Of a stretch of 10,893 bases of DNA, positions 1-6,529 are shown piece after piece. The notes beneath the pieces were generated by a model. The model had not been told where the DNA came from and ran no database searches. It saw nothing but the letters and a program-made list of their open reading frames with translations. The position numbers and the translations under genes were made by a program. This DNA is from JALTBU01 sp964410645 (lineage in GTDB: Bacteria > Campylobacterota > Campylobacteria > Campylobacterales > Nautiliaceae), in contig CAYPHV010000041.1 of NCBI GenBank assembly GCA_964410645.1, positions 1-10,893 on the forward strand, read 5' to 3'. Each line of letters starts with the position of its first letter. The stretch's first letter is position 1.

Positions 1-35
1 CATTTAGTATGATTATTGCATTGTTTAATACATAA
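1..35 (+). CDS. Possible 3' end of an upstream gene (partial)
   Basis: Frame 3 is open from the window edge to a TAA at 33-35 and would encode a hydrophobic tail ending in ALFNT. The TAA runs directly into the AAGGAG ribosome binding site of the modA-like gene (TAAGGAG, then ATG at 45), the usual arrangement for a tightly packed operon. Only about ten codons are visible, so neither the product nor the reality of the gene can be judged. The missing modC or another transport gene could lie here, but nothing in the sequence shows it. Confidence 0.3.
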   Translation, partial: FSMIIALFNT

Positions 36-44
36 GGAGTTATT

Positions 45-695
45 ATGAAAAAAATGATATGTTTTATTGTAGGGATTAATTTTCTTTTTGCGAATTGCGT
101 TATAGGAATAGCGGGAGGGTATAAAAGTATTTTTGAACCTGTGATTAGCAAATACAATAAAATTTATAAAACACATGTTAAAGCAATATATGCCCCTATG
201 GGTGTTTTAATATTTCACGCAAAAAGAAAAACCCTGAACGTTGTTATCGGAGATAAGAGTATTTTAAATAAATTTCATTATAAGCCTGTTTATATTATAG
301 GAAAAGACAATCTTATAATACTCAGTAAAAAGAAAATTTCTTTAAAAGATTTAACCCGGATATTAATTGCCGTTCCAAATAAAAATACAACTACATATGG
401 TAAAGCTGCAGCAGAGGCATTTAAGAATATGCATTTAAAAATTAATTCGCTTATAGTTTCCATGATGCCTCAGGGTGTTAATTATATGATTATGAATCAG
501 GTACAGGCCGCCGTTTCCAGTTATTCTATGGCAATGATGCTTAAAAAATTTAAGTATTATGTAATTCCGGAAAAATTTTATGCCCCGATTTATATTTCCA
601 TGTCGAAAATAAAAAATAGCCCTGAATTAAAAAGATTTATTCTGTTTTTACAAACAAAACAAATAAAAAACTATTTAAAAAAATATGGATTATAA
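45..695 (+). CDS. ModA-like periplasmic oxyanion-binding protein, divergent
   Basis: Likely the periplasmic substrate-binding component of a molybdate/tungstate-type ABC importer. The start is ATG with AAGGAG five bases upstream. Residues 1 to about 22 form a basic-hydrophobic signal peptide. The mature part follows the ModA layout: an IAGGYKS segment at 22-28 where ModA has its AxSL loop, YAPMG at 49-53 where ModA has GSSG, a VVIGDKS stretch near 66-72, IAVPNKNTTTYGKAAAEA at about 108-125 (ModA: IAxxxPxxAPYGxAAxEAL), and a C-terminal ELKRFILFLQT...LKKYGL like the ModA end. At 216 residues it is somewhat short for the family. The serines that normally contact the oxyanion are missing at both loops, so the ligand is uncertain. 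The stop codon abuts the modB start, which supports joint function. The ModA family call is fairly sure; molybdate as ligand is an inference. Confidence 0.72.
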   Translation: MKKMICFIVGINFLFANCVIGIAGGYKSIFEPVISKYNKIYKTHVKAIYAPMGVLIFHAKRKTLNVVIGDKSILNKFHYKPVYIIGKDNLIILSKKKISLKDLTRILIAVPNKNTTTYGKAAAEAFKNMHLKINSLIVSMMPQGVNYMIMNQVQAAVSSYSMAMMLKKFKYYVIPEKFYAPIYISMSKIKNSPELKRFILFLQTKQIKNYLKKYGL

Positions 696-1364
696 ATGAA
701 TTTGCCATCAGAAGCCGTTTTTTCTATAATTTTGACTTTTAAAGTGGTATTTTTTTCTGTTTTTCTGTTTTTGACAATAGGGTCTTTAATTATTTTTTAT
801 TTAACTATTGCAAAAAACGGTTTTATAAAGAAAATTATTTCTTTTATAATAGAGCTTCCGCTGGCCTGTCCTCCTATAGTTATTGGATTTTTATTATTAT
901 GGTTATTTAGCAATGATAATTATTTTGGAAAGATTTTAAATAAATTTCATATAAATTTGGTTTTTAATATTTATTCGTTAATTATAGCCGGATTTATTGC
1001 GGGACTTCCTTTCTATACAAAACCGATTCTCTCTTCAATAGAGCATTTTCCAAAAAATATTATTGAAGCGTCTTTGATTTCGGGAAAAAGTGAAATATAT
1101 ACCTTTTTTAAAATTATTTTACCAAATATAAAAAAAGTTGTTTTATCTTCACTACTTTTAGGCACATCAAGGGTATTGGGAGAAGTGGGAATTAGTTTAA
1201 TGCTGGGAGGAAATATTCCTTTTAAGACAAATACAGTTTCTCTTGAAATTTTTTCATCCGTATTCAATTCTGATTTGCATACAGCTATGATTTTGAGCAT
1301 AATTTTATTTTTTATTTCATTTTCAATATTTGCTTTGTCAAAAATGCTTTTAAAAAACGTATAA
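696..1364 (+). CDS. modB: Molybdate-type ABC transporter permease ModB
   Basis: Inner-membrane permease of the molybdate/tungstate ABC importer family, which forms a homodimeric channel fed by the ModA-like protein and driven by a ModC ATPase. About five hydrophobic segments are visible (roughly 10-36, 47-70, 92-112, 146-166, 196-218). LPLACPPIVIGFLLLWL at 54-70 and the EAA loop EASLISGKSEIYTFFKIILP at 124-143 are typical, followed by the ModB-specific SRVLGEVGISLMLGGNIPFKT at about 158-178. At 222 residues it has normal length. The ATG follows the preceding TAA with no spacer and no clear Shine-Dalgarno site, suggesting translational coupling. No modC lies downstream; the next gene is a dehydrogenase ten bases on. 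A tungstate or other oxyanion role cannot be excluded. Confidence 0.85.
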   Translation: MNLPSEAVFSIILTFKVVFFSVFLFLTIGSLIIFYLTIAKNGFIKKIISFIIELPLACPPIVIGFLLLWLFSNDNYFGKILNKFHINLVFNIYSLIIAGFIAGLPFYTKPILSSIEHFPKNIIEASLISGKSEIYTFFKIILPNIKKVVLSSLLLGTSRVLGEVGISLMLGGNIPFKTNTVSLEIFSSVFNSDLHTAMILSIILFFISFSIFALSKMLLKNV

Positions 1365-1374
1365 AGGAAAAAAT

Positions 1375-2295
1375 ATGAAAATAGTTTTTTTAGATGCTCT
1401 TAGCATAGGCAATATAAATTTTGACAGGTTTAAAAAATTGGGTATTGTAAAAATATATCAAAGCACCTCAGAAAATGAAACATTAAATAGAGTCCAAAAC
1501 GCCGATATTGTTGTTACAAATAAAGTTGTAATTGATCAAAACATTATAAATAAAAGTAATATCAAATTTATTCAGATTGCGGCAACAGGTATGAATAATG
1601 TAGATTTGGAATATGCAGCCAAAAAAGGTATTTTAGTAAAAAATATTTCCGGATATTCCACGAATGCGGTTGTGCAGCATACATTTGCTTTGGTTTTATC
1701 TCTTTTGAATAAAATATGTTATTTTGATAAATATTCAAGAGAAAAATATGCAAATTCAAAAATTTTTACCCATATTCAAAACTGGTTTGAAATAAAAGGC
1801 AAGACATGGGGAATTATAGGACTTGGAAAGATTGGAAAAAATGTGGCAAGAATAGCAGAATCATTTGGGGCCGGGGTTGTTTATTATTCCACAAGCGGTA
1901 ATAATAAAAACAATGAATTTAAAAGAGTTGAATTGGATGAACTTTTAAAAACATCAAAAATTATCACTATTCACGCACCTTTAAACAAAAATACCAGAAA
2001 TCTTTTAAATTATGAAAAACTTTCTTTAATACAAAAAGGTACAATTTTGGTAAACGTTGGAAGAGGTGGAATTATAAATGAAAAAGATTTGGCAGAAATT
2101 TTAGAAAAAAAAGATATTTTTGTAGGACTTGATGTGTTTGAAAAAGAGCCGATTAAAAAAGATAATCCTTTACTTAAATTTAAAGAAAAAACTATTTTAA
2201 CCCCGCATGTAGCCTGGAGCAGTATAGAATCGAGAGAAAAATTAATACAGGGAATTTATGAAAATATAGAGGAATTTATAAAAGAAAAAGATTAA
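1375..2295 (+). CDS. D-2-hydroxyacid dehydrogenase (glycerate/hydroxypyruvate reductase type)
   Basis: NAD(P)-dependent cytosolic oxidoreductase of the D-isomer-specific 2-hydroxyacid dehydrogenase family, which interconverts 2-oxoacids and D-2-hydroxyacids. The split substrate-binding domain (about 1-95 and 285-306) brackets a Rossmann domain with GLGKIG at 149-154. The catalytic trio is present: Arg230 in NVGRGG, Glu258 in DVFEKEP and His278 in TPHVAW. Length (306) is normal. After the second Rossmann strand the usual acidic residue that favours NAD is replaced by YYSTSG (170-175), so cofactor preference is open. It starts with ATG behind AAAGGA, ten bases after modB, and probably shares that transcript although no functional link is obvious. 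The exact substrate (glycerate, hydroxypyruvate, another oxoacid) cannot be read from sequence. Its stop overlaps the stop of the convergent MscS gene. Confidence 0.88.
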   Translation: MKIVFLDALSIGNINFDRFKKLGIVKIYQSTSENETLNRVQNADIVVTNKVVIDQNIINKSNIKFIQIAATGMNNVDLEYAAKKGILVKNISGYSTNAVVQHTFALVLSLLNKICYFDKYSREKYANSKIFTHIQNWFEIKGKTWGIIGLGKIGKNVARIAESFGAGVVYYSTSGNNKNNEFKRVELDELLKTSKIITIHAPLNKNTRNLLNYEKLSLIQKGTILVNVGRGGIINEKDLAEILEKKDIFVGLDVFEKEPIKKDNPLLKFKEKTILTPHVAWSSIESREKLIQGIYENIEEFIKEKD

Positions 2296-3092
2296 ACCTT
2301 TTTTTGATCTAGATGAATATCCATTTGAGGATAAGGCATATTGATTTCTTTTTCATCGAAGGTTAATTTTATTGTTTCAAGAAGTTCACTTCTAACATCC
2401 CAGTAATCTTCACTTTTTACCCAAGGTCTTACATTAAAATTTACACTGCTCTCAGCCAGTTCGGCAATTGCAACGGCAGCAGCCGGGTCTTTTAATATTT
2501 TTGGATGGGAATTTACAATATTTTCAAGCGTTTTTTTTACAAGTTTTAAGTTATCTTTATATCCCACACCTATAACTAGGTCTATTCTTCTTATGGGTTT
2601 TGCTGAATAATTTGTGATATTTTTACCGACAATATTTGTATTTGGAACCCATGTTATTGTATTGTCGCCTGATTTTATAACGGTATTAAATATGCCTATT
2701 TCTTCTACAACCCCGCTTATGTCCGCAACTTCCACTAAATCGTTTATTTTAAACGGTTTTAAAAATAAAATTAATACGCCGGCTCCGAAATTTGAAATAT
2801 TTTCCTTAAGAGCCATACCTACCGCAAAACCTGCAGCCGCAATTAATGCCGCAAATGACGAAGTGTCAATTCCCAGTGTTCCAAGGGCTGCAATAATTAC
2901 CAATATTATAAGTCCGAAATATGCTAAATTAGTTAAAAATTTAATCAATGTAATTTCAATATTTGCTTTTTTTAAAATTTTTGTTAAAACGTTGGAAAAA
3001 ATTCTTGCCAACCATTTACCGATAATAAATATAGCGACAGCAGCAGCAATTTTAATTCCCCAATGCAATGCCAAATTAATATAATTTTGCAT
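2292..3092 (-). CDS. Small-conductance mechanosensitive channel, MscS family
   Basis: Inner-membrane tension-gated channel that releases solutes on osmotic downshock; the family forms homoheptamers. Three hydrophobic segments are visible (about 10-32, 55-75, 79-112). The pore helix TM3 is rich in Ala/Gly (AALIAAAGFAVGMAL, about 81-95), followed by KENISNFGAGVLILFLKPFKINDLVEV, the family's most conserved stretch. The beta and alpha/beta cytoplasmic domains follow to residue 266, close to the 286 residues of E. coli MscS. By alignment, the two leucines that form the E. coli pore constriction (Leu105, Leu109) are Phe89 and Met93 here, a common kind of substitution in homologues. The start is ATG with AAGGAG close upstream, lying inside the last 17 bases of the glucosaminidase gene, so the two are likely co-translated. 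Last gene of the minus-strand run. Confidence 0.93.
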   Translation of the reverse strand: MQNYINLALHWGIKIAAAVAIFIIGKWLARIFSNVLTKILKKANIEITLIKFLTNLAYFGLIILVIIAALGTLGIDTSSFAALIAAAGFAVGMALKENISNFGAGVLILFLKPFKINDLVEVADISGVVEEIGIFNTVIKSGDNTITWVPNTNIVGKNITNYSAKPIRRIDLVIGVGYKDNLKLVKKTLENIVNSHPKILKDPAAAVAIAELAESSVNFNVRPWVKSEDYWDVRSELLETIKLTFDEKEINMPYPQMDIHLDQKKV

Positions 3093-3801
3093 TTTTTCTC
3101 CTTAAATTAATTTTATCAAACTTTAACCAATTATTATATTTAATTAATGCCTTCAGCCTGTTAATATATTTGCTTCTAAGCTGCGAATAATACTTAAGTG
3201 TTGAAGCTGCGGTTATTCCTGTGAAAAATTTATCATTTTTTTTAAATTCAAACCGTTTTTTTCTAAAATTTTTATATGCCGGATTTCTGTTAAGATTTAG
3301 TAAATATGCCTTTACGGAATCTTCAATACTTGGAAAAATTTTTAAAGAATAATTAATGTCAATATTATTGTAGTTGCTTTTTGGCTGAATTCCGTCGGAA
3401 GAATATTCCCAGTGCCCGAAAATATTATTGGCAAGTCTGGTAAATCTGCTTTTTCCCCACCCGCTTTCAATCGCAGCCTGAGCGAGAGTGAGCGAAGGGG
3501 GTACAGTGTTTATTTTTATTAGAAAATTTTTTTTATCAGTTATATTTCTTATATTGTATTTTTTTGCGGTTTTTGCCAAAAAGATTAAATCTTTTTTATT
3601 TAATAAAAAAAACGGATCGTTAAAAATCTCAATTATTTTTTTTCTTAAATGCAATATTTTTGTATTTTCTTTTTTGATCAAAGGAAATAAAATGTTTACA
3701 AAAGCTTTTTTTTGTTTGTTGATATTTTTAATTTTATAATAATAATTTGGGAAAGCCGCATAAAGATTAAAAGCCACTATAAAACTTAAAAGTTTTTTCA
3801 T
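3076..3801 (-). CDS. Bax-like exported glucosaminidase (peptidoglycan hydrolase)
   Basis: Predicted periplasmic endo-beta-N-acetylglucosaminidase of the Bax/GH73-like family, which cuts glycan strands of peptidoglycan. An N-terminal signal (MKKLLSFIVAFNLYAAF, 1-17) is followed by a basic helical region. The catalytic core begins near 98: VPPSLTLAQAAIESGWGKSRF, with Glu112 as the expected general acid, then NNIFGHW at 125-131, the FPSIEDSVKAYLLNLNRNPAY segment at 156-176 and YYSQLRSKY at 204-212, all typical of Bax proteins. The Lys/Arg-rich C-terminus has no recognisable domain. At 241 residues it is close to Bax. The ATG overlaps the rnhB stop (ATGA) and the 3' end overlaps mscS by 17 bases, so rnhB, this gene and mscS appear translationally coupled. 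Family call strong; cleavage specificity inferred. Confidence 0.86.
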   Translation of the reverse strand: MKKLLSFIVAFNLYAAFPNYYYKIKNINKQKKAFVNILFPLIKKENTKILHLRKKIIEIFNDPFFLLNKKDLIFLAKTAKKYNIRNITDKKNFLIKINTVPPSLTLAQAAIESGWGKSRFTRLANNIFGHWEYSSDGIQPKSNYNNIDINYSLKIFPSIEDSVKAYLLNLNRNPAYKNFRKKRFEFKKNDKFFTGITAASTLKYYSQLRSKYINRLKALIKYNNWLKFDKINLRRKNAKLY

Positions 3802-4364
3802 TTAGCGCCCTTAAATAATGTCGGTTCAAGCGCTTTTAATTTATAGCTTTTTCTGTGAATATCGCAAAATCCATATTTTTTGATAAGTTCAATATGTTCT
3901 TTTGTAATATAACCTTTATGTTTGTCAAATTTATATTCCGGATATTTGTGTGCAATTTTTATCATATATCTGTCCCGTGATACTTTTGCCAAAATACTTG
4001 CCGCACTTATTTCTTTGATTTTTTCATCTCCTTTTATTATTGTTTCAATCCCTTTGACTCCAAAATTGGAATTTCCGTCAAAAAGATATTTTGTTGCTTT
4101 AATCTTATTTTTAATTTTTTTAAGCGAATAATTTATACAAAATGAAAGGCCTTTTTCGTCTATCATGCCGGGAGTTGTAAAAACAATATGATAAATGGAA
4201 TTTGGAATGATTTGTTTAAATAACTCTTCTCTTTTTTTGGGTGTTAATTTTTTTGAATCGTTAACGCCGTCAATATTTTTGAGCAGTATTACTCCCGCAA
4301 AAACCATAGGTCCTGCAACCGGACCGCGCCCGGCTTCATCTATTCCGCAAATCTCCATTTCCAA
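3798..4364 (-). CDS. rnhB: Ribonuclease HII
   Basis: Cytosolic nuclease that cleaves the RNA strand of RNA-DNA hybrids and single ribonucleotides embedded in DNA, serving primer removal and ribonucleotide repair. The signature CGIDEAGRGPVAGP lies at 6-19 with catalytic Asp9 and Glu10. Asp96 (YLFDGN) and Asp131 (KVSRD) complete the DEDD metal site. ISAASILAKVSRD at 119-131 and HKGYITKEH...YGFCDIHRKSYK near the C-terminus are typical. Length 188 is normal. The start is uncertain: the coordinates given use TTG at 4364, which sits ten bases from a GGAGG, while an in-frame ATG two codons later (4358) is 16 bases from it. Either way the start lies inside the end of the ATPase gene. The stop overlaps the next start as ATGA. 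Confidence 0.95.
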   Translation of the reverse strand: MEMEICGIDEAGRGPVAGPMVFAGVILLKNIDGVNDSKKLTPKKREELFKQIIPNSIYHIVFTTPGMIDEKGLSFCINYSLKKIKNKIKATKYLFDGNSNFGVKGIETIIKGDEKIKEISAASILAKVSRDRYMIKIAHKYPEYKFDKHKGYITKEHIELIKKYGFCDIHRKSYKLKALEPTLFKGAK

Positions 4365-5302
4365 AACGGTATTACCTCCACTTCAAATTTTTTATGCGTA
4401 ATTGTAAATTCGTTTGAAATTGTAATAATTTCAATTTTTTTTACATCATTTACTTTTTTTAATTTTTCCAATACTGTTTCTTCGTCGGCAAAAGGCATTA
4501 CCAGTATTCCAAGTTCTTTTTGTGGTAAATAAAAACTCAGGGTGTCTTTATAAAACACTTCTTTTGTGCTTAATTCCAAAAAAATCATATTTTCAAATTT
4601 ATGTAAAATATTTTTTTTGTTTGTCATAATATTCTTAAAAGCAAAATTATAACTAAAAAATTTTTTCGGGGATTTTGAGGAATTAAATTTATTGACTTCA
4701 TAAATTATTTTGTTTTCAAGAAGTTCGTTTGCTGTTTTGTAAAAGCTGTCTTTACTTATTTTAATTTTCTTTTTTAAAATTTGATATATTTGATAAAGAG
4801 TGAATTTTTCTCCTGTATGCGTAAAAAAAAATGATAAAACTGTTTTGTTATAAGGTAACAGTTCAAATGTTTCTTTTAAATATTCGTCTCTGAAATATTC
4901 TTCGGAAAAAATTCTCGGAAAATTTCCAAGTCTTAAAAATTTATCAAAACAATGGTTTATGCTGTTTGTATTTTCAAATGAAAAAAATTCTTCAAAATCA
5001 AGTCCTTTCAATTCTATTTTTTTAAAATTTTTAATTGATATGTTTTTATCGGTTATTATAAAAGATGTTTTGGAAGGGATGGGGATTTCATAATTATAGT
5101 TATCAAAAACAATTAAATCGGAATCGTCAAAATCAAATTTTTTTTCTCTGTAATCGGAAAAATCTATATATTTATATTTTCCTTTGAAATTATTTAGAAA
5201 ATTGAATACCAAAAAAGTTTTACCTACTCTTTTAGGCCCTGTAATCAGGGTATTTTCGTAATTTAATTTTATTTTTCTTTCGTTTATTTTTTTAGGAAGC
5301 AA
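4340..5302 (-). CDS. AAA_14/DUF4143-type P-loop ATPase
   Basis: P-loop ATPase resembling the AAA_14 plus DUF4143 family; the biological role of this family is generally unknown. Walker A GPKRVGKT is at 22-29, a Walker B-like DLIVFDNY at 62-69, and the family marker LDFEEFF at 101-107. A winged-helix-like region follows at about 165-205 (KFTLYQIYQILKK...NELLENKIIYEV). The C-terminal part keeps the FENMIFLEL motif (236-244) of DUF4143, but the EvDF and VK residues of its nuclease-like fold cannot be found, so that domain looks degenerate. At 320 residues it is short; relatives are often nearer 380-400. The start is TTG, four bases after AAAGGAG, with no nearby ATG in frame. It overlaps rnhB by about 20 bases. 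The upstream side falls in the assembly gap duplication, but the coding region itself is complete. Confidence 0.75.
   Translation of the reverse strand: MLPKKINERKIKLNYENTLITGPKRVGKTFLVFNFLNNFKGKYKYIDFSDYREKKFDFDDSDLIVFDNYNYEIPIPSKTSFIITDKNISIKNFKKIELKGLDFEEFFSFENTNSINHCFDKFLRLGNFPRIFSEEYFRDEYLKETFELLPYNKTVLSFFFTHTGEKFTLYQIYQILKKKIKISKDSFYKTANELLENKIIYEVNKFNSSKSPKKFFSYNFAFKNIMTNKKNILHKFENMIFLELSTKEVFYKDTLSFYLPQKELGILVMPFADEETVLEKLKKVNDVKKIEIITISNEFTITHKKFEVEVIPFWKWRFAE
4375..4379 (-). promoter_or_regulatory. Ribosome binding site for rnhB
   Basis: Minus-strand GGAGG inside the last codons of the ATPase gene. Its spacing is ten bases to the TTG at 4364 and 16 to the ATG at 4358, which favours the TTG start although the ATG would match family length equally well. 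Confidence 0.5.
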
Positions 5303-5306
5303 TAAT

Positions 5307-5313
5307 CTCCTTT
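5307..5313 (-). promoter_or_regulatory. Ribosome binding site for the TTG-started ATPase gene
   Basis: Minus-strand AAAGGAG lies four bases before the TTG at 5302. It is the strongest Shine-Dalgarno match in this stretch and is the main reason for accepting the rare TTG start. The same bases occur again at 5462-5468 in the second copy of the duplicated contig end, where they have no gene to serve. Confidence 0.6.
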
Positions 5314-5328
5314 AAAACTTATGTTTTA

Positions 5329-5334
5329 ATTATA
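5329..5334 (-). promoter_or_regulatory. Probable extended -10 promoter for ATPase-rnhB-bax-mscS
   Basis: The minus strand reads TGCTATAAT, an extended -10 box (TGn plus consensus TATAAT), with a predicted start about 20 bases before the TTG of the ATPase gene. Campylobacterota housekeeping promoters typically rely on the -10 region and lack a conserved -35 box. After collapsing the contig duplication, this box overlaps the MFS stop codon (ATG CTA TAA T), so it would be an internal promoter that lets the distal four genes be made independently of secG-pyrE. The duplicate lies at 5484-5489. Confidence 0.5.
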
Positions 5335-5339
5335 GCATA

Positions 5340-5439
5340 NNNNNNNNNNNNNNNNNNNNNNNNNNNNNNNNNNNNNNNNNNNNNNNNNNNNNNNNNNNNN
5401 NNNNNNNNNNNNNNNNNNNNNNNNNNNNNNNNNNNNNNN
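5340..5439. other. Assembly gap of 100 N
   Basis: Exactly 100 unresolved bases, the conventional filler length for a gap of unknown size. Both flanks carry the same 55-base sequence. Removing the N run and one copy gives a plausible continuous operon: the MFS stop would fall 27 bases upstream of the ATPase TTG. The gap is therefore probably of zero or negative length. A real insertion between two repeat copies cannot be excluded from this sequence alone. Confidence 0.97.
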
Positions 5440-5494
5440 TATTTTTTTAGGAAGCAATAATCTCCTTTAAAACTTATGTTTTAATTATAGCATA
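5440..5494. repeat. Contig-end duplication, copy 2 (55 bases)
   Basis: Second copy of the 55-base sequence at 5285-5339. It begins right after the N run and contains the last codons and stop of the MFS gene (stop at 5485-5487), plus the orphan beginning of the ATPase gene. Confidence 0.93.
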
Positions 5495-6525
5495 ATCAAA
5501 AAACTAAACATTGCTATTATACTTTCATACAAAAATAAATTATTACCGTAAAAAAGGCCTGATAACAAGCTTCCGAAAAATGCTGAAAATCCGTATCCTA
5601 TTCCGAAATAAAACTGCTGGGCAAGGATTTTGTTTTTATATTTTTTGGAAATGTAAAGTAAAGCGGATGTATGAAAAATAGCAAAAGAAAAAGCATGCAA
5701 CAACTGTGAAAGGCCGATTAAAATAATCGAAGAAGCAAAAAGATACAGCATAAGCCACCGTATAGAAGTTAAAAACAGGGCAATTTTTATCCATTTTACC
5801 GGATGTAATTTTGTTAAAAATTTGTCCCCTGTTAAAAATACGATAATTTCCGCCATTACGCCTATTCCCCAAAGCCATCCGACATATTTTTTGCCTATTC
5901 CGTTATTTAGTAGATAAATAGTGAAAAAATTATAAAATCCTCCGAAACTGATTTGAAAAAATATAAGAGAAAGCCAGAATTTCCACTCTTTTAAAAAATT
6001 AATTTTTGTAAAATTTTTCTTGATAATCTTATTTTCTTTGAGAGATAACGCGCTTATCATACTTAAAAACATTAAAATAATAAAAGAAATTAAATGATTT
6101 ATATGAATATACGAAAAAATAATACCGTAAGCCATAAATCCGACACTTCCCATAACTCTTGCTTTTCCATATTTAATACCTAGTTTTTCTATTGCTATTG
6201 TTTCTATATATGGAAAAATAACCGCAAAAGATGCACCTATTATAAAAAATGCCGTCAATAAAAGAAAAAAATTGTTTGAAAGTATCAATATCGAAGAAAA
6301 AAACGCTGCGATTGAAGCAATTAAATAATGATTTTTATTTAAAGCTTTTTTTAAAAATAAAAAAGGTGTTAGAAATCTTGCAATAGGCATCATAGAGAAA
6401 ATTAGCCCTATTTGAAAAGGCGAATAAAACGAAGAGTAATATTTGGGTAAAAATATTACATAATCTCCTATGAGCGAAAAGAAAAGAAAATAAAAAAGGC
6501 TTAAAGCTATAAATTCTTTATGCAA
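5485..6525 (-). CDS. MFS transporter, HcaT/LacY-like (MFS_1_like)
   Basis: Polytopic inner-membrane transporter, almost entirely hydrophobic over 346 residues, consistent with about 12 membrane helices. Family signs match the 3-phenylpropionate transporter (HcaT) branch related to LacY and NupG: GKARVMGSVGFMAYG at 120-134, GWLWGIGVMAEIIVF at 216-230, a WIKIALFLTSIRWLMLYL helix at 245-262 and LSQLLHAFSFAIFHTSALLYISK at 272-294. The substrate is unknown. I place the start at TTG 6525, four bases after the pyrE stop, where MHKEFIAL leads straight into helix 1. The same frame is open to an ATG at 6615, but that would add about 30 non-hydrophobic residues encoded on top of the pyrE 3' end. The protein stops directly after the last helix, inside the duplicated contig end. 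Being next to pyrE might hint at nucleobase or nucleoside transport, but only weakly. Confidence 0.82.
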   Translation of the reverse strand: MHKEFIALSLFYFLFFSLIGDYVIFLPKYYSSFYSPFQIGLIFSMMPIARFLTPFLFLKKALNKNHYLIASIAAFFSSILILSNNFFLLLTAFFIIGASFAVIFPYIETIAIEKLGIKYGKARVMGSVGFMAYGIIFSYIHINHLISFIILMFLSMISALSLKENKIIKKNFTKINFLKEWKFWLSLIFFQISFGGFYNFFTIYLLNNGIGKKYVGWLWGIGVMAEIIVFLTGDKFLTKLHPVKWIKIALFLTSIRWLMLYLFASSIILIGLSQLLHAFSFAIFHTSALLYISKKYKNKILAQQFYFGIGYGFSAFFGSLLSGLFYGNNLFLYESIIAMFSFLIML

Positions 6526-6529
6526 TTCA

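Larger units (their letters stand above)
5285..5339. repeat. Contig-end duplication, copy 1 (55 bases)
   Basis: These 55 bases are identical to 5440-5494 in the same orientation and end exactly at the N run. They contain the first codons of the ATPase gene, its ribosome binding site and its probable promoter. An exact direct repeat that abuts both edges of a run of N is best explained as the shared end of two overlapping contigs, not as a biological repeat. Confidence 0.93.

Noticed and set aside
2284..2304. Possible hairpin terminator between the convergent genes (A-rich arm, short loop, T-rich arm)
   Set aside because: The stem would be about six pairs with a single G-C and lies inside coding sequence, too weak to call a terminator.
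2614..3084. Plus-strand open frame, 156 codons
   Set aside because: Antisense shadow of the MscS gene; hydrophobicity mirrors that gene's codons.
5285..5494. Direct repeats around the gap as insertion-sequence target duplication or attachment sites
   Set aside because: Both copies end exactly at the N run and carry ordinary gene-end and gene-start sequence that makes one junction when merged. An assembly overlap explains this fully; no transposase or integrase is visible.
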